Source: Thalassospira sp. HF15 (GTDB taxonomy: Bacteria; Pseudomonadota; Alphaproteobacteria; Rhodospirillales; Thalassospiraceae). From it: a stretch of DNA of 64,000 bases. Shown piece by piece: positions 62,710 to 64,000 of this stretch. Every line of letters begins with the position of its first letter. Within the stretch, counting starts at the first letter, position 1. The translations under genes and the position numbers were made by a program. Below the pieces are notes generated by a model. That model was not told the DNA's origin. It worked only from the letters and a program-made list of their open reading frames with translations, and made no database searches. The stretch is taken from contig NZ_JAAVKI010000002.1 in assembly GCF_011806525.1 (NCBI RefSeq), positions 124,001 to 188,000 of the forward strand, written 5' to 3'.

Positions 62710-63129
62710 TTATTCGCTGTCGGGAATGACAGCAATTGCATCAATCTCGACAAGCCATTCCGGGCGCGCCAAAGCCGACACCACAATGCCGGTAGAAACC
62801 GGGAAAACACCCTTGAGCCATTTTCCAACCACGCGATAGACGTCTTCACGATATCTTGGATCAATCAGATAGATTGTAATCTTGGTGATATGGTCCAGCT
62901 GGCCGCCGGCTTCTTCAACCAGCATTTTGATGTTTGCCATCGCCTTTTCTGCCTGACCTGCCGCGTCACCAATGGCGACACTTTCGGAACTGTCGAGATC
63001 CTGACCAATCTGTCCACGCACAAAGATCATGGTGCCTTTGGCGGCGACAACCTGACAGAGGTCATTGTCGATGTTTTGTTCCGGATAGGTGTCTTTGGTA
63101 TTGAATTTGCGAATACGGGTATGCGCCAT
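62710..63129 (-). CDS. RidA family protein
   Basis: A 139-residue protein of the RidA/YjgF family, which hydrolyses reactive enamine/imine intermediates. FVRGQIGQDLD, LVEEAGGQLDHITKITIYLID and PEWLVEIDAIAVIP are typical; the usual catalytic Arg would be in the SALARPEW segment. ATG 63129 has AAGGAGA upstream; the longer frame start is rejected. Lies between a flavin monooxygenase and DUF1028. Confidence 0.9.
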   Translation of the reverse strand: MAHTRIRKFNTKDTYPEQNIDNDLCQVVAAKGTMIFVRGQIGQDLDSSESVAIGDAAGQAEKAMANIKMLVEEAGGQLDHITKITIYLIDPRYREDVYRVVGKWLKGVFPVSTGIVVSALARPEWLVEIDAIAVIPDSE

Positions 63130-63180
63130 GGGGCTGTCTCCTTGTGCCGGTATCATCCCGGCAAGTGTTGGTGGCAGTAC

Positions 63181-64000
63181 TTAGTGTGTCGGGGAAAATG
63201 TCATGTATGTTTGCTGCTTGGACATGTGATCGGCCAGATATTTTGCGTCATACCACACCCCCCAGATGAAGGATGATCCACGCCGCGTTTGCCAAGGCAA
63301 TCCCAGGAAGTAGATACCCGGTTCCCTAGAAATGCCGCGCGTGTGAAGCGGCGCACCGTTTTCGTCAAACGTGTCGAAATTCAACCAACTGTAATCCCGC
63401 CCAAAGCCGGTTGCCCAGATGACCGTCGAAATCCCGGCATCCTGCATATCAAGTTCAAGCAACGGATGGGAAATGCATTCGGGGTCTGCACCGATCAAAT
63501 GCGCCTCGGGTTCTTCTGGCAGATCAAGTCCGTTCTGGGCAACGAAGGCATCGGCTTCCTTCAGCAGGGCAAGATAATTGGCATCCCCGGCCGCGATGTT
63601 CTTTGCCAGATCGGGTGCGATTTTCAGTTTCCCGTCAACATAGGCCTCGGTCCGGCCCAAAAGGGTCATCCCCTGGTCGGCCAAAGACCGGAAGTCGACC
63701 GTATGGCCACCATTCGCACCACTGACGGCAATCGTAACGTGATCAGCTTCTGGTGTGGCCTCTGCATCCCATTTATTGAGCACGCCAAGCCACCAGACAA
63801 AATCGCGGCCACGGTAGCTGCGCGGGGGACGGTCATGCGGACCGACCGATAGATATACCTTGCGCCCGGCATTCATGAGTTCTTCGGCAATCTGCGTCCC
63901 GGAAGAACCGGCTCCAACAACAAGCACCGCCCCGTCGGGGAGTTGATCAGGGTTGCGGTAAGCCGACGAATGAATTTGATGAATACCGGTTTGGGCAGGA
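63181..64000 (-). CDS. Flavin-containing monooxygenase, cut by the window edge
   Basis: About 273 residues of the C-terminal part; the reading frame stays open to position 64000 (GIHQIHSSAYRNPDQLPDG...). The second dinucleotide motif VLVVGAGSSGTQIAEELMNAG is complete, and VIWATGFGRDYSWLNFDTFDENG with WATGFGRDY matches FMO-like enzymes (also YUC-type). It would oxidise an amine or sulfur compound with NADPH. N-terminal FAD domain lies outside the window. Confidence 0.85.
   Translation of the reverse strand, partial: PAQTGIHQIHSSAYRNPDQLPDGAVLVVGAGSSGTQIAEELMNAGRKVYLSVGPHDRPPRSYRGRDFVWWLGVLNKWDAEATPEADHVTIAVSGANGGHTVDFRSLADQGMTLLGRTEAYVDGKLKIAPDLAKNIAAGDANYLALLKEADAFVAQNGLDLPEEPEAHLIGADPECISHPLLELDMQDAGISTVIWATGFGRDYSWLNFDTFDENGAPLHTRGISREPGIYFLGLPWQTRRGSSFIWGVWYDAKYLADHMSKQQTYMTFSPTH

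Overview
The window looks like chromosome of a marine alphaproteobacterium of the Rhodospirillales, most probably Thalassospira or a close relative. This is inferred from gene content (creatine and glycine betaine catabolism, tripartite tricarboxylate transport, many small-molecule ABC and catabolic loci), moderately GC-rich codon use and the style of the orthologues; no rRNA or other taxonomic marker is present. No tRNA, rRNA or CRISPR array was seen.

Layout. 0.2-9 kb: an LrgA/LrgB pair, an orphan sulfotransferase-like gene, a chemoreceptor, a MarR regulator divergent from a small membrane protein, truA, argG, a YgjP-type metallopeptidase and a LysE exporter. 9-14.5 kb: a LysR regulator divergent from tctC-tctB-tctA-argE, a solute transporter linked to an N-acyl amino acid deacylase. 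14.7-17.3 kb: an accessory island bounded by near-perfect 23-bp inverted repeats. It holds a P2-type portal gene fragment, a zinc-ribbon gene broken by an amber codon, a 26-codon peptide gene with its own ribosome binding site and terminator, and two unknown genes. 17.3-22.8 kb: an APC permease and two tandem class A penicillin-binding proteins, the second of which has lost the catalytic residues of both domains.

23-36 kb is a methylated-amine catabolic supercluster. Creatinase makes sarcosine from creatine; GbcA/GbcB demethylate glycine betaine to dimethylglycine; a DgcA/StcD-type enzyme would give sarcosine; the tetrameric sarcosine oxidase SoxBDAG makes glycine. A GlxA/GbdR-type AraC regulator, a LysR and a TetR regulator sit among them. 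37-42 kb: diaminopropionate ammonia-lyase, an Lrp regulator, an Asp/Glu-racemase-superfamily protein, an M20 amidohydrolase and an M24 hydrolase, resembling an ectoine-degradation module rewired to end in diaminopropionate. 42-54 kb: a dipeptide-type ABC transporter with 2-hydroxyacid dehydrogenase, amidase and class II aldolase, divergent from a GntR regulator, a histone-deacetylase-family amidohydrolase and a class III aminotransferase, plausibly for acylated polyamine or amino acid scavenging.

54.2-61.7 kb is the most striking part: eight tightly packed, mostly overlapping genes coding for a NUDIX protein, a PhoU-like/APH-kinase fusion, an ATP-grasp enzyme, an HprK-related kinase, a SixA-NUDIX fusion, a second SixA-type phosphatase, a metallophosphoesterase and an amphi-Trp protein. 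This matches what I recall as the uncharacterised 'GAK system' (amphi-Trp, HprK-related kinase B, ATP-grasp) with an unusually full phosphate-handling complement, and it lies between two nearly identical hairpins. The window ends with DUF1028, RidA and a flavin monooxygenase cut by the right edge.
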